From assembly GCF_003226555.1 (NCBI RefSeq), contig NZ_QKQS01000026.1, forward strand, positions 99,377 through 163,376: 64,000 nucleotides of DNA, in the 5' to 3' direction. This DNA comes from Rhodopseudomonas palustris. GTDB lineage: Bacteria; Pseudomonadota; Alphaproteobacteria; Rhizobiales; Xanthobacteraceae. Made by a program: the position numbers and the translations under genes. The notes under the pieces were generated by a model that saw only the letters and a list, made by a program, of their open reading frames with translations, was not told the origin of the DNA and searched no databases. Shown one piece after another: positions 1-7,785 of this stretch (its first letter is position 1; every line of letters starts with the position of its first letter).

Positions 1-21
1 TGCTGTCAGTCGGGCGCCTCG

Positions 22-1077
22 ATGACAGACGTCTCGTCGACACTTTCGGAGGTCTCGCCGTCTCGCACCAGGCGTCGCCGCGCGGTGCTGCCGATCATCG
101 AGATCGCGATGCTGGCGATCTTCCTGCTGCTGCCGCTGGTGTTGCAGGACTATCTCACAGTGTTCATGACTCGCGTGCTGATCCTGTGCCTGTTCGCGCT
201 GTCGTTCGATCTGGTGTGGGGCTATGCCGGGATCATGAGCTTCGGCCAGGCCGTGTTCTTCGGCGGCGCCGGCTACGGGGTGGCGCTGCTCGGGCGTGAC
301 CTCGGCATCTCCTCGATGCTGCTGGTGGTGCCGGCCGGCGTATTGATCGGGTTTGCGCTGGCGCTCTTGATCGGCGGCTTCCTGCTGCTCGGCCGCAATC
401 CGTCCAGCGTGATCTTCGTCTCGCTCGGCACGCTCACGGCGTCCTACGCGTTCGATCGGCTGGCGCGGGGCTGGTACTATCTCGGCGGCCAGAACGGCAT
501 TCCGTCGATCCCGCAGATGACGGTCGGCAGCTACGAGCTCGGCGAGGGGCCGGTGTTCTATTATCTGGCACTGGTGATCCTGGTCTTGGTCTACGCCGTG
601 TGCCGTTATCTGGTGCGCTCGCAGTTTGGCCTCGCGCTCGCAGGCCTGCGCGAGAACGAACAGCGCATCGCCTTCTTCGGCTACAAGGTGCAGCATCTGA
701 AGGCGATCATCTTCTCGCTCGGCGGCGCGATCGCCGGGCTCGCCGGCAGCCTCTACGCCTTCCACGAGGGCTTCGTCTGGCCGAACATGCTCGGCGTGGT
801 GATGTCGACCCAGGTGGTGCTCTATGTCTTGTTCGGCGGCTCGGGCACGCTGATCGGCGCGGTGATCGGCACGGTGGTGATCGAGATCGTGTCGTTCTGG
901 CTGTCGAATTCCTACCAGGACATCTGGCCGATCATTCTCGGCGCGCTGATGCTGCTGGTGATCCTGTTCCGCCCCGCCGGGCTGATCAGCCTGATCGTCA
1001 GCCACAGCGAACGGATCGGCAGCTTCGGCCGGCCGCCGAAGCCGCGCCACAAGGAGGGCGGCCATGGCTCTGCTTGA
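22..1077 (+). CDS. livM: Branched-chain amino acid-type ABC transporter permease (LivM family)
   Basis: Inner-membrane permease of a HAAT-type ABC importer (branched-chain amino acids, urea, amides or aromatic acids; substrate not readable from sequence). The 351-residue protein begins with a basic cytoplasmic stretch (about residues 1-25) and continues with roughly eight to ten hydrophobic segments, including the LivM-like region SFDLVWGYAGIMSFGQAVFF near residues 62-81 and the cytoplasmic loop with ALAGLRENEQRIAFFGY that contacts the ATPases. It overlaps the next gene by 14 bases, so the operon is translationally coupled. A frame ending at the TGA at 23-25 could be the tail of an upstream LivH gene cut by the window edge (ATGA overlap), but too little is present to call it. 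Family is secure, substrate is not. Confidence 0.93.
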   Translation: MTDVSSTLSEVSPSRTRRRRAVLPIIEIAMLAIFLLLPLVLQDYLTVFMTRVLILCLFALSFDLVWGYAGIMSFGQAVFFGGAGYGVALLGRDLGISSMLLVVPAGVLIGFALALLIGGFLLLGRNPSSVIFVSLGTLTASYAFDRLARGWYYLGGQNGIPSIPQMTVGSYELGEGPVFYYLALVILVLVYAVCRYLVRSQFGLALAGLRENEQRIAFFGYKVQHLKAIIFSLGGAIAGLAGSLYAFHEGFVWPNMLGVVMSTQVVLYVLFGGSGTLIGAVIGTVVIEIVSFWLSNSYQDIWPIILGALMLLVILFRPAGLISLIVSHSERIGSFGRPPKPRHKEGGHGSA

Positions 1078-1798
1078 AGCGCGCGGCATGAAGAAGGTGT
1101 TCGGCAAGCTCACCGCGCTGAACGGCGCCGAGCTGACGGTGCAGCCCAACGAGTTTCACGGCCTGATCGGGCCGAACGGCTCCGGCAAGAGCACGATGAT
1201 GAAGTGCATCGCCGGCGCCGAAGTGCCGACGGAGGGCCGCGTCGGCTTCGACGGTGCCGATATCACCGCGGCGTCGCCGGCCGAGCGTGCCCGCGCCGGC
1301 ATGAGCCTGAAGTTTCAGATCACCTCGGTGCTGCCGGCGCTGACGCTGTACGACAACGTGTTGCTGGCGCTGCAGGGGCAAACCGCGCTGACAAAACTGA
1401 TGTTCTCGCGCACCCGCGGACTGTTGCACGACAAGGTGATGGCGATGCTGGAGCAGTTTCGGCTGGTCGATCGCGCCGGCGAGCACGCCTCCGCGCTGTC
1501 GCATGGTCAGCAGCAATGGCTGGAGATCGCGATGGCGCTGGCACCGGAGCCGAAACTGCTGCTGCTCGACGAGCCGACCGGCGGCATGAGTCTGGAGGAA
1601 CGCCGTGTCACCGGCGAGCTGCTGGCGCCGATCAAGTCGCGCTGCTCGCTGGTGATCGTGGAGCACGATCTCGATTTCATCCGTGACATCTGCGACCGCC
1701 TCACCGTGCTCGATCAGGGCGCGGTGCTCGACACCGGAACGGTCGAGCAAATCCAAGCCAGTCCGAAGGTCCAGGAGGTGTATCTGCGCCGTGCTTGA
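1064..1798 (+). CDS. livG: ABC transporter ATP-binding protein (LivG family)
   Basis: Cytoplasmic ATPase of the HAAT importer. The 244-residue protein has Walker A GPNGSGKST at about 36-44, the signature LSHGQQQ at about 145-151, Walker B LLLLDE at 165-170 and the switch histidine in IVEHDLDF. The LSHGQ signature resembles the UrtD/LivG type rather than the commoner LSGGQ. The start ATG lies inside the livM 3' end and the gene is followed by LivF with an 8-base overlap, so the three proteins are expected to be made together. Length is normal for the family. Confidence 0.95.
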   Translation: MALLEARGMKKVFGKLTALNGAELTVQPNEFHGLIGPNGSGKSTMMKCIAGAEVPTEGRVGFDGADITAASPAERARAGMSLKFQITSVLPALTLYDNVLLALQGQTALTKLMFSRTRGLLHDKVMAMLEQFRLVDRAGEHASALSHGQQQWLEIAMALAPEPKLLLLDEPTGGMSLEERRVTGELLAPIKSRCSLVIVEHDLDFIRDICDRLTVLDQGAVLDTGTVEQIQASPKVQEVYLRRA

Positions 1799-2492
1799 GG
1801 ATCATTATCTCGACATTCGCGATCTCGATGCCGGATACGGCCGCAGTCAGGTGCTGTTCGGGGTGACGCTGTCGGCGCCGTGGCGCGGCGGTGTCGCCAT
1901 TCTGGGGCGCAACGGTGCCGGCAAGACCACCTTGATGAAGGCGATCATGGGCGAACTGCCGGCCAAGCGCGGCAGCGTGTCGCTGGATTCGCGCGACGTC
2001 ACCAAGCTGCCGACCGAGCAGCGTGTCCGCGCCGGCTTCGGTTATGTGCCGCAGGACCATCCGGTGTTCGCGCGGCTGACCATTCGCGACAATCTCGCGG
2101 TCGGGGCGCTGACCAACAAGGACAGTCGCGCGGTCGACCGCGTGCTGGAGATGTTCCCGAAGCTCGGCCAACGGCTCGATCAGGCGGCCGGGACGTTGTC
2201 GGGCGGCGAGCGCAAGATGCTGGCGATCGGCCGCGCGATGCTGTCGGAGCCGAGCGTGCTGCTGCTCGATGAGCCGACCGAGGGCGTCTGGATCGGCGTG
2301 ATCGAGGAGATTACCGATCGGCTGATCGCGCTCGCCAAGGAGATCGCGGTGGTGATCGTCGAGCAGCATCTCGACCTCGCCCTGCGCGTCGCCGACCGCG
2401 CCTTCGTGCTCGACCGCGGCCGCGTCGCCCTCACCGGCACCGCCGACGAAGTCCGCAACGACCCGCGGCTGCTGCAATATCTGGCGCCGTAG
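1791..2492 (+). CDS. livF: ABC transporter ATP-binding protein (LivF family)
   Basis: Second ATPase of the HAAT importer. I chose the GTG at 1791, 12 bases after an AGGAGG at 1773-1778, because translation from there (VLEDHYLDIRDLDAGYG) starts exactly where LivF proteins start; an upstream ATG at 1683 would add residues that belong to the livG 3' end in another frame. The resulting 233 residues contain Walker A GRNGAGKTT (39-47), signature LSGGE (136-140), Walker B VLLLDEP (156-162) and the switch histidine in EQHLD (His193). The D-loop region reads EGVWIGVIEE instead of the usual EGLAP form, which looks like a subfamily feature and not damage. It is the last gene of the operon; a palindromic repeat follows. 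Confidence 0.94.
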   Translation: MLEDHYLDIRDLDAGYGRSQVLFGVTLSAPWRGGVAILGRNGAGKTTLMKAIMGELPAKRGSVSLDSRDVTKLPTEQRVRAGFGYVPQDHPVFARLTIRDNLAVGALTNKDSRAVDRVLEMFPKLGQRLDQAAGTLSGGERKMLAIGRAMLSEPSVLLLDEPTEGVWIGVIEEITDRLIALAKEIAVVIVEQHLDLALRVADRAFVLDRGRVALTGTADEVRNDPRLLQYLAP

Positions 2493-2513
2493 CAGCGACG
2501 GACTGCCTCTCTC

Positions 2514-2597
2514 CGTCATTGCGAGCGCAGCGAAGCAATCCAGAGGGGCCGTGCACTGAGCTGGATTGCTTCGTCGCTGCGCTCCTCGCAAATGACG
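2514..2597. repeat. Dispersed palindromic repeat, family A, copy 1
   Basis: Imperfect inverted repeat that begins CGTCATTGCGAGCGCAGCG and ends with the complementary GCTCCTCGCAAATGACG, with GAAGCAATCCAG/CTGGATTGCTTC inside the arms. It lies between the convergent livF and alpha/beta hydrolase genes and could form a long hairpin on both strands, so a bidirectional terminator role is likely. The same family recurs at 14464-14548. Confidence 0.8.
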
Positions 2598-2613
2598 CGG
2601 AAAGGCATGTGCA

Positions 2614-3489
2614 TCAGTTCGACGAGGCGAACGGAAGCTCCACAAACTCTCCGATCAGCCGCAGCACCTCGTCGGGGCGGTCGTGCTGCAGCCAATGGCC
2701 GGCGTCACTGACGATCTCGGAACGAGCGTTCTTGAAATAACGCGACGCTGCAGCGGCCTCGGCCGGGTCGATGAAGCTCTCGCCGGCGAACAGCAGCAGC
2801 GCCGGGCAGGTGATCCGCGCCCACAAGTCAGCATATTCGCTCGGTGCCAGCCGGTGTGGCGCCGTCACCCGTTGATACGGATCGAATTTCCACGAGTAGC
2901 TGCCGTCGTCGTTGCGGCGGGCCCCATGGGTGGCGAGGTGCAGCGACAGCTCGTGACCGAGGCGCTTGTTATGGGCGCGCATCTGCGCCGCGGCATCGTC
3001 GATCGTCGGGTAGTGGCGCGGCTCGCGTCCTTCCAGCCGGTCGAGCTGCCCGAGCCATCTGGTCATCCGCTCGTGCGCCGGCGCCATTTGGGCGTCGGGC
3101 CGGACCGTGACGCCGTCGAGCACGACGAGCCGTTCGACCCGCTCCGGGAACGTTCCCGCATACAGCATCGCGATCATGCCGCCCATCGAGTGACCGATCA
3201 CGGTCGCAGGCGGGGCGTCGGCGAGCGGCGGCAGGCGCGTCAGGTCATAGACGTATTCCGGCAGCGCGTAGCTGCCGCCGCGCGCCCAATCCGAATCGCC
3301 ATGGCCACGCAGGTCCGGCGCGATCACATGAAAGTGCGGCTGCAGCGCGCGGGCGAGGAGATCCCAGCTTCGGCCGTGATCCTTGCCGCCATGGATCAGC
3401 AGCAGCGGCGGTGCGGCAGCATTGCCCCAGTCCCAATAGTGCAGGCGCAGGCCGTGAGATTGAAAGAAGCGGCTTTGTGGTTGTTGCAT
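2614..3489 (-). CDS. Alpha/beta hydrolase
   Basis: Predicted serine hydrolase (esterase/lipase-type) of 291 residues. The oxyanion region LLLIHGGKDHG is at about 29-39, the nucleophile elbow GHSMGG at 99-104 makes Ser101 the likely nucleophile, and SDAGHWLQHDRPDEV near the C-terminus supplies the catalytic histidine; the acid probably lies in the FAGESFIDP region. I used the ATG at 3489 (MQQPQSRFF) because the upstream extension to 3612 has no family resemblance. It stands alone, convergent with livF and divergent from the ArsR gene. Substrate unknown; no signal peptide, so cytoplasmic. Confidence 0.88.
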   Translation of the reverse strand: MQQPQSRFFQSHGLRLHYWDWGNAAAPPLLLIHGGKDHGRSWDLLARALQPHFHVIAPDLRGHGDSDWARGGSYALPEYVYDLTRLPPLADAPPATVIGHSMGGMIAMLYAGTFPERVERLVVLDGVTVRPDAQMAPAHERMTRWLGQLDRLEGREPRHYPTIDDAAAQMRAHNKRLGHELSLHLATHGARRNDDGSYSWKFDPYQRVTAPHRLAPSEYADLWARITCPALLLFAGESFIDPAEAAAASRYFKNARSEIVSDAGHWLQHDRPDEVLRLIGEFVELPFASSN

Positions 3490-3734
3490 CTTGTTGTTCG
3501 TGCGTTTCCCCGGCTGCAGATAGCCTGGGCCGATCACCGCTTCAATGGGTCTGCAGGACCACAGACGGCGCCCCGGCGATCCCGACCCGGTTCCCCCATA
3601 GCGGGCTGACAATCTTTGGCAACACGGATATGCATGGAGGTTACGAAGACGACGTCGTGTCGATCGCGCGTGGACATTGCCGAATTGCGGCGCACCTTCC
3701 CTGCGCTGTTTCTCAACCGAACGGAGATGCCTCG

Positions 3735-4160
3735 ATGGCTGCGGTCAGCGGAGTCCGGAAAACCTCTCCGACTCTGAAGCGTGTCGACACAAGCGAGCTG
3801 CGCGAAAATGCGGTGGTGGCCGCGGAGTTTTTGAAGACGCTGTCGAACGTGTCGCGCCTGATCATGCTGTGTCAGCTCGCGGAAGGCGAGAAGTCGGTGT
3901 CGGAGCTCACCGAATTGCTCGACGAGCGTCAGCCGACGGTGTCGCAGCAGCTCGCCCGGCTGCGCAGCGAGAAGCTGGTGCGGGCGCGCCGCGACGGTCA
4001 GCAGGTGTTCTATTCGCTCGCCAGCGAGGAAGTGCGCAGCCTGATCCTGGCGCTGCACGCCACATTCTGTCGCAAGGATCGCGACAAGGACAAAACGTCA
4101 GTTGCGCGCGCCAAGACCGCGACTGCGCCGCGGCGGCAGCGCCAAACGGTCGAAGCCTGA
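3735..4160 (+). CDS. ArsR-family regulator with SqrR/BigR-type cysteine pair
   Basis: Winged-helix repressor of 141 residues. The HTH core SVSELTELLDERQPTVSQQLARLRSE spans about 54-79 and is followed by the wing ARRDGQQVFYSLAS. It has only two cysteines in the fold, Cys46 (IMLCQLAE) and Cys112 (HATFC), 66 residues apart; the persulfide sensors SqrR (Cys41/Cys107) and BigR (Cys42/Cys108) have the same spacing. I infer that it senses reactive sulfur. The neighbouring convergent genes encode a rhodanese and an SQR-like flavoprotein, which fits. The start at 3735 has ACGGAG 8 bases upstream; an in-frame extension towards 3411 is not family-like. The basic tail after residue 113 (KDRDKDK..RRQRQ) is an unusual extension. 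Confidence 0.88.
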   Translation: MAAVSGVRKTSPTLKRVDTSELRENAVVAAEFLKTLSNVSRLIMLCQLAEGEKSVSELTELLDERQPTVSQQLARLRSEKLVRARRDGQQVFYSLASEEVRSLILALHATFCRKDRDKDKTSVARAKTATAPRRQRQTVEA

Positions 4161-4173
4161 TCGACGTTCCCAC

Positions 4174-4548
4174 TCAGCCTTCCTGTTTGCTCCCGAACAG
4201 ACGTTGGAACAGACCCGGCGGCTTCGGGCCCTGCACCGTGGGAAAGCCGGCCTTGCGCCACGCCAGAATGCCGCCGCCGAGCACGTAAGGCTCGCACACG
4301 CCGTTGGCCTTGGCTGCGATCTGCCCCGCATACATCCGGGTGCGACCGCCGGAATGGCAGAAGAAGATCGCCTTGTGGCCCTGCGCCGCGCCGAGATCGC
4401 CGTGTTTGAAACCGGTCAGCGGCAGTTCGATCGCGCCGTCGATGTGTTCGCGCTCGATCTCGTGACGCTCGCGCACATCGACCAGCACCGCGCCGTCGTG
4501 CGTCATCATGCGATGGGCTTCGATCGGCGAAATCGTCTTCACGCTCAT
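4174..4548 (-). CDS. Single-domain rhodanese (sulfurtransferase)
   Basis: Small cytoplasmic rhodanese of 124 residues that would carry sulfur as a cysteine persulfide. The active-site loop CHSGGRT (64-70) supplies catalytic Cys64; VLVDVRERHEIEREHIDGAIELP (21-43) is the CDC25/rhodanese signature region. The start at 4548 has GGAG about 10 bases upstream. It lies 44 bases after the SQR-like gene on the same strand, so both are probably co-transcribed, and it is convergent with the SqrR-type ArsR gene. Together they suggest sulfide/persulfide handling. Confidence 0.92.
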   Translation of the reverse strand: MSVKTISPIEAHRMMTHDGAVLVDVRERHEIEREHIDGAIELPLTGFKHGDLGAAQGHKAIFFCHSGGRTRMYAGQIAAKANGVCEPYVLGGGILAWRKAGFPTVQGPKPPGLFQRLFGSKQEG

Positions 4549-4592
4549 AGGCCGTTCGTCTCCATCTTGTCGGCTATGCGCCGATGCAGTCG

Positions 4593-5720
4593 TCAGCGGA
4601 ATGTCGTCAGGTAGTGACGTTCGAACAAGCGCTTCAGCCAATGAAACAGCTTCATCTTTGGGCCGACGAAGTTGAAGCGCTGGTTGCGAAACACCAGCAT
4701 GCCGGAATCCAGCGTGTCGACGATGCACACCAATTCGGGCTTGAAGCGAGTGCTCGGCTGCTGCCCCGCTTCGACCGCGGCGATATTGGCCGCCACCGCG
4801 ATCGCCTGCAAATCGGCCTGATGCGCCTGCTTCGGCATCCAGTCGGGGCCGGGGAACGAACCGGCGTCACCGGCAACCCAGACATTGGCGAGATTTTCGA
4901 CGCGGCACAGTTCATCCGCCTTGATCATGCCGCCGGCTGACAGTGGCAGCTCGGTGGCCTCCAGCCAGGCCGGTCCAGTCAGTCCCGGCATGAACAGGAT
5001 CAGGTCGGCGTCGATCTCGCCGTCCTCGAGCACGACTTTGCGTTCTTCAAAGCGGAGAATCTTGCGGCCCAGCCGAGTGGCGATGCCGCGGCTTTTCATC
5101 TCCTGCAGCAGGCCGTCGACTGCGCGCTCGCCGAGCCGAGCACCGGGACGCGGCGCCGGGCTGAAGAACACGATCTCGAAGCCCGGCCGCTTTCCCTGCC
5201 GGCGCAGCAGCGTATCGATGATGAACAGAAACTCGAACATCGGCCCGCCGCGCATCGCGCCGGGCTCGTTCGGATTGGTGGCGAAGCCGACCGCGATGGT
5301 GCCGCCCTTCAGCGCATCCAGCCGCCGACCGATCTCCTCGCCGACCTTGATGCCTTCGCACGGGATCAGCGCATGTTCGATGCCCGGCAGCTTGCGGATG
5401 AAGCGGCCGCCGGTGGCGACGATCAGATGATCGTTACTCAGTTCGCCGCGGTCGGTCACGACGGTGCGGCCAGCGTCTTTCAGGCCGGTGGCGGAGGCTT
5501 CAACGAAGTCGATCCGGTGTTTGCGCAGGAAGTGATCGAGCGGCACTTTCAGCCGCTCGCCCTGGCGGATGCCGGCGGGAATCCAGATCGAGCTCGGCAG
5601 GAAGTGCAATTCACGCCGCGGCGAGATCATCGTGATCGTGGCGTCGACCTTGCGCTTGCGCAGCTCGCGGGCGGCGGTGAGGCCGGCAAAGCCCGAACCG
5701 ATGATGGTGATGTTCCGCAT
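4593..5720 (-). CDS. SQR-like FAD-dependent pyridine nucleotide-disulfide oxidoreductase
   Basis: Flavoprotein of 375 residues related to sulfide:quinone oxidoreductase. The FAD dinucleotide-binding motif IIGSGFAG is at 6-13, a second FAD contact LIVATGGRF at 99-107 and VWVAGDAGS at 280-288. Cysteines are Cys121 (IPCEGIK), Cys272 and Cys332 (ELVCIVDT). Canonical SQR carries a cysteine in the motif corresponding to MRGGPMFEF (156-164); here that position is Arg157, so the usual disulfide pair is incomplete (see findings). The C-terminus FNFVGPKMKLFHWLKRLFERHYL is a likely membrane-binding amphipathic tail. I used ATG 5720 because the much longer frame to 6482 overlaps the divergent methyltransferase gene. 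The rhodanese gene follows. Confidence 0.87.
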   Translation of the reverse strand: MRNITIIGSGFAGLTAARELRKRKVDATITMISPRRELHFLPSSIWIPAGIRQGERLKVPLDHFLRKHRIDFVEASATGLKDAGRTVVTDRGELSNDHLIVATGGRFIRKLPGIEHALIPCEGIKVGEEIGRRLDALKGGTIAVGFATNPNEPGAMRGGPMFEFLFIIDTLLRRQGKRPGFEIVFFSPAPRPGARLGERAVDGLLQEMKSRGIATRLGRKILRFEERKVVLEDGEIDADLILFMPGLTGPAWLEATELPLSAGGMIKADELCRVENLANVWVAGDAGSFPGPDWMPKQAHQADLQAIAVAANIAAVEAGQQPSTRFKPELVCIVDTLDSGMLVFRNQRFNFVGPKMKLFHWLKRLFERHYLTTFR

Positions 5721-5909
5721 CGTGGCGAATCCTCGTTGGCGCGTCGCACGTCGCCTCCGCCCGATCCGTCGCATGGCCGCGGGCCGCCGGTCTGTGACGA
5801 TGTCACCGCCGCGGCGCGTCCGATCTGTCATCAAGCGATCGGGAATTGCGCCGGCCCCACGCTGCCGCCAAGCTGGCGCCGCGACTCGGCGTTTTGAAGG
5901 GGAGAACCG

Positions 5910-6530
5910 GTGACCATGGCATCCGAACACCTCGATATGTGGGAGAGCCGGTTTGGCGGTGACGGCTATGTGTTCGGTACTGAGCCGAATGCGTTCTTGG
6001 CGTCGTGCCGTGAGCTGCTGCCGAAGCAGGGGCGGGCGCTGTCGATCGCCGATGGCGAGGGCCGAAACGGCGTGTTCCTCGCCGAATGCGGGCTGTCGGT
6101 GCTGTCTGTCGATTTCTCGCCGAACGCGCAGGCCAAGGCGCAACGACTGGCGGCTGCGCGCGGCGTGACCATCGACACGCGATGCGCCGATCTGTTGAGC
6201 TGGCAATGGCCGCGCGACGTCGACGTGATCGCCGGCATCTTCTTCCAGTTCGTCGAACCGGAGCAACGCCCGGCGGTGTTCCGGAACATCCGCGATGCGC
6301 TGAAGCCCGGCGGTCTGTTGCTGATCGAGGGCTATCGGCCGAAGCAACTGGTCTACAAGACCGGCGGTCCGAGCCGTGCGGAAAACCTCTACACCCGCGA
6401 ATTGCTGGAGCAGGCGTTCGGCGATTTCGACAATCTCAGCATTCGCGAGCACGACAGCGAGATCAACGAGGGCGCCGGCCACGCCGGACTATCGGCGCTG
6501 ATCGATCTGATCGGTTGGAAACCGAAATAG
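5910..6530 (+). CDS. Class I SAM-dependent methyltransferase
   Basis: Cytosolic methyltransferase of 206 residues. SAM motif I is ALSIADGEGRNGVFLAE (about 43-59); the acidic end of strand 2 is SVLSVDFSPNA, and the post-motif DALKPGGLLLIEGY is typical of the TehB/UbiE fold. GTG 5910 follows a GGGGAG; ATG 5916 two codons later is equally possible. It is divergent from the SQR-like gene with 189 bases between them, where a short perfect palindrome GTGAC-GAT-GTCAC sits at 5794-5806. Substrate unknown; TehB-like (tellurite, small-molecule thiol or selenol) is one option. Confidence 0.87.
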   Translation: MTMASEHLDMWESRFGGDGYVFGTEPNAFLASCRELLPKQGRALSIADGEGRNGVFLAECGLSVLSVDFSPNAQAKAQRLAAARGVTIDTRCADLLSWQWPRDVDVIAGIFFQFVEPEQRPAVFRNIRDALKPGGLLLIEGYRPKQLVYKTGGPSRAENLYTRELLEQAFGDFDNLSIREHDSEINEGAGHAGLSALIDLIGWKPK

Positions 6531-6539
6531 CCGGAGGTA

Positions 6540-6935
6540 TCAGTCGTCCATCGCACAGCCGTCGAACACGCGCGGGGCTCCGGTCTGCAGCCCGAGCCAG
6601 GCGTCGACGACGGCTTGATCGAAGCCGACCTCGCGGCGGTCGCCCGATTGCATCAGCGGGCGGCGGATCAGCAGCGGATCGTCGATCATCAGCTTCAGTG
6701 CGGCGTCCTCGCTGAGCGCGGCGAAATCGATCGCGCCGGCTTTCACTTTCGGCGACGACTGATTGAACCACTGCGCCAGCGGCTTGTCGCCGAAGAACGG
6801 TCGCAGCGTCTCCCGCGCCCAAGGCTCTGCGAGCAGATTGCGGACATCCAACTCGTGACCCGAGGCGGTGAGCAGCGCCTTTTGCCGCGCGTTGTCGACG
6901 CAGCCGGGCTTTTCGTAGAATACGACGTGAGCCAT
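6540..6935 (-). CDS. ArsC/Spx-family protein (nitrogenase-associated type)
   Basis: Thioredoxin-fold protein of 131 residues. It begins with the ArsC-like strand VVFYEKPGCVDN with Cys12 in the redox position, and the middle contains LAQWFNQSSPKVK and DDPLLIRRPLM, the segment shared by ArsC, Spx and the NifO-like nitrogenase-associated proteins. True arsenate reductases have further conserved arginines that I cannot confirm. It lies 13 bases after the DUF2478 gene on the same strand, so the pair forms an operon next to modD, suggesting a molybdenum or nitrogenase context and not arsenate detoxification. Confidence 0.8.
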   Translation of the reverse strand: MAHVVFYEKPGCVDNARQKALLTASGHELDVRNLLAEPWARETLRPFFGDKPLAQWFNQSSPKVKAGAIDFAALSEDAALKLMIDDPLLIRRPLMQSGDRREVGFDQAVVDAWLGLQTGAPRVFDGCAMDD

Positions 6936-6948
6936 CGCAGCGCGTCCT

Positions 6949-7539
6949 TCAGCAGATCGTCTTCCAGATCCAGTCGTCGACGGCTGCGTCGCCCGCCGCG
7001 GCGGGCGCGAGCCGCGGCACGATGCCGGCCCACCAGGCTTCGATCGCCTCCCGGCTGCACGGCAGGATCGCGCCTTCGTCGCCGATGAACTCGCGCCAGG
7101 CGTCTTCGCATTTCTCCGGCACCGCAGTGAGCAGCGGCCGGCCGGCCACGATCGCCTCGGCGAATTCGTTGCGGAGTCCTTTGCCGGTGGCTTCTTGTTT
7201 CGAGAATTTGTTGATCACGACCAGCGCGGCGCCACTCGCGACCGCGCGCGTCACGGCGCGCGCGGACTCGGCCAGTCCGCCGGCGTCGAGCTTGCACGAG
7301 CCCGCGCCGCTGCCGAGCGTCTGCGAGATGCCGATCGCCTCGCCGGTCATCAGGTCGATCAGCTGCATGTCGATCTTCCTGCCGGTCGCGTCCCTGATGT
7401 TCCGCTGCACGATGCCGCCGAGCCGGTCCCCGGCCGCGAGCCGCGCGAATGCGAACTCCGCGAGCAGCGTGTCGACGTCGTCCTCGCCGTGGTAGACGAT
7501 CGCGGCGATCTGCGGAGCCTCTGCGATGCTGTGCGTCAT
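6949..7539 (-). CDS. DUF2478 family protein (molybdenum-locus associated)
   Basis: 196-residue cytoplasmic protein recognised as the DUF2478 family, which tends to occur beside molybdate transport and Mo-cofactor genes. Visible landmarks are QIAAIVYHGEDDVDTLLAEF at the N-terminus, GGIVQRNIRDATGRK, and VVINKFSKQEATGKGLRNEF, which looks like an NTP-binding-type core. Biochemical function is unknown to me. It precedes the ArsC-like gene and is divergent from modD across a 246-base region holding a candidate Mo-box at 7688-7711, so molybdate-dependent control is likely. Confidence 0.75.
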   Translation of the reverse strand: MTHSIAEAPQIAAIVYHGEDDVDTLLAEFAFARLAAGDRLGGIVQRNIRDATGRKIDMQLIDLMTGEAIGISQTLGSGAGSCKLDAGGLAESARAVTRAVASGAALVVINKFSKQEATGKGLRNEFAEAIVAGRPLLTAVPEKCEDAWREFIGDEGAILPCSREAIEAWWAGIVPRLAPAAAGDAAVDDWIWKTIC

Positions 7540-7687
7540 CCCTGCACCCTCCGGTCGGTGTGCTCATCATCGGTTTAGCAAGCGCCGTGCCGATTGTCCG
7601 AGTGCTTCCTTTGCCTGCTAGGCGGTTGATTCGACGATCGTTTCATGCCGCCCATCAGCTCTGAGGTTTTGATCGCAAACCCGACAG

Positions 7688-7711
7688 CGTTGTATAGTCG
7701 TGGACATAACG
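7688..7711. promoter_or_regulatory. Candidate Mo-box (ModE/MopA/MopB-type operator)
   Basis: Imperfect palindrome CGTTGTAT-N8-ACATAACG. The arms match at 6 of 8 positions and resemble the CGTTATAT...ATATAACG Mo-box of photosynthetic alphaproteobacteria. It lies in the divergent region between the DUF2478 gene and modD, about 75 bases before the modD start. The call rests on motif shape plus gene context; binding is not shown. Confidence 0.45.
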
Positions 7712-7785
7712 GTGAGAAGCGGAGATGTTGCGCCGGAACCGCTGCGCGTCAAATGCGCCGAACGACCAACTGGGGGACCTTATTC

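Noticed and set aside
1-21. 3' end of an upstream livH gene
   Set aside because: Only about eight codons would be visible; the ATGA overlap is suggestive but not enough to annotate.
5794-5806. GTGAC-GAT-GTCAC palindrome before the SQR-like gene as a CRP/FNR site
   Set aside because: Half-sites are too short and the spacing does not fit TGTGA-N6-TCACA or TTGAT-N4-ATCAA; mentioned only as context.
6540-6935. ArsC-like gene as an arsenate-resistance determinant
   Set aside because: No ars operon genes are near; it is paired with DUF2478 and modD, and the sequence is closer to nitrogenase-associated ArsC-like proteins.
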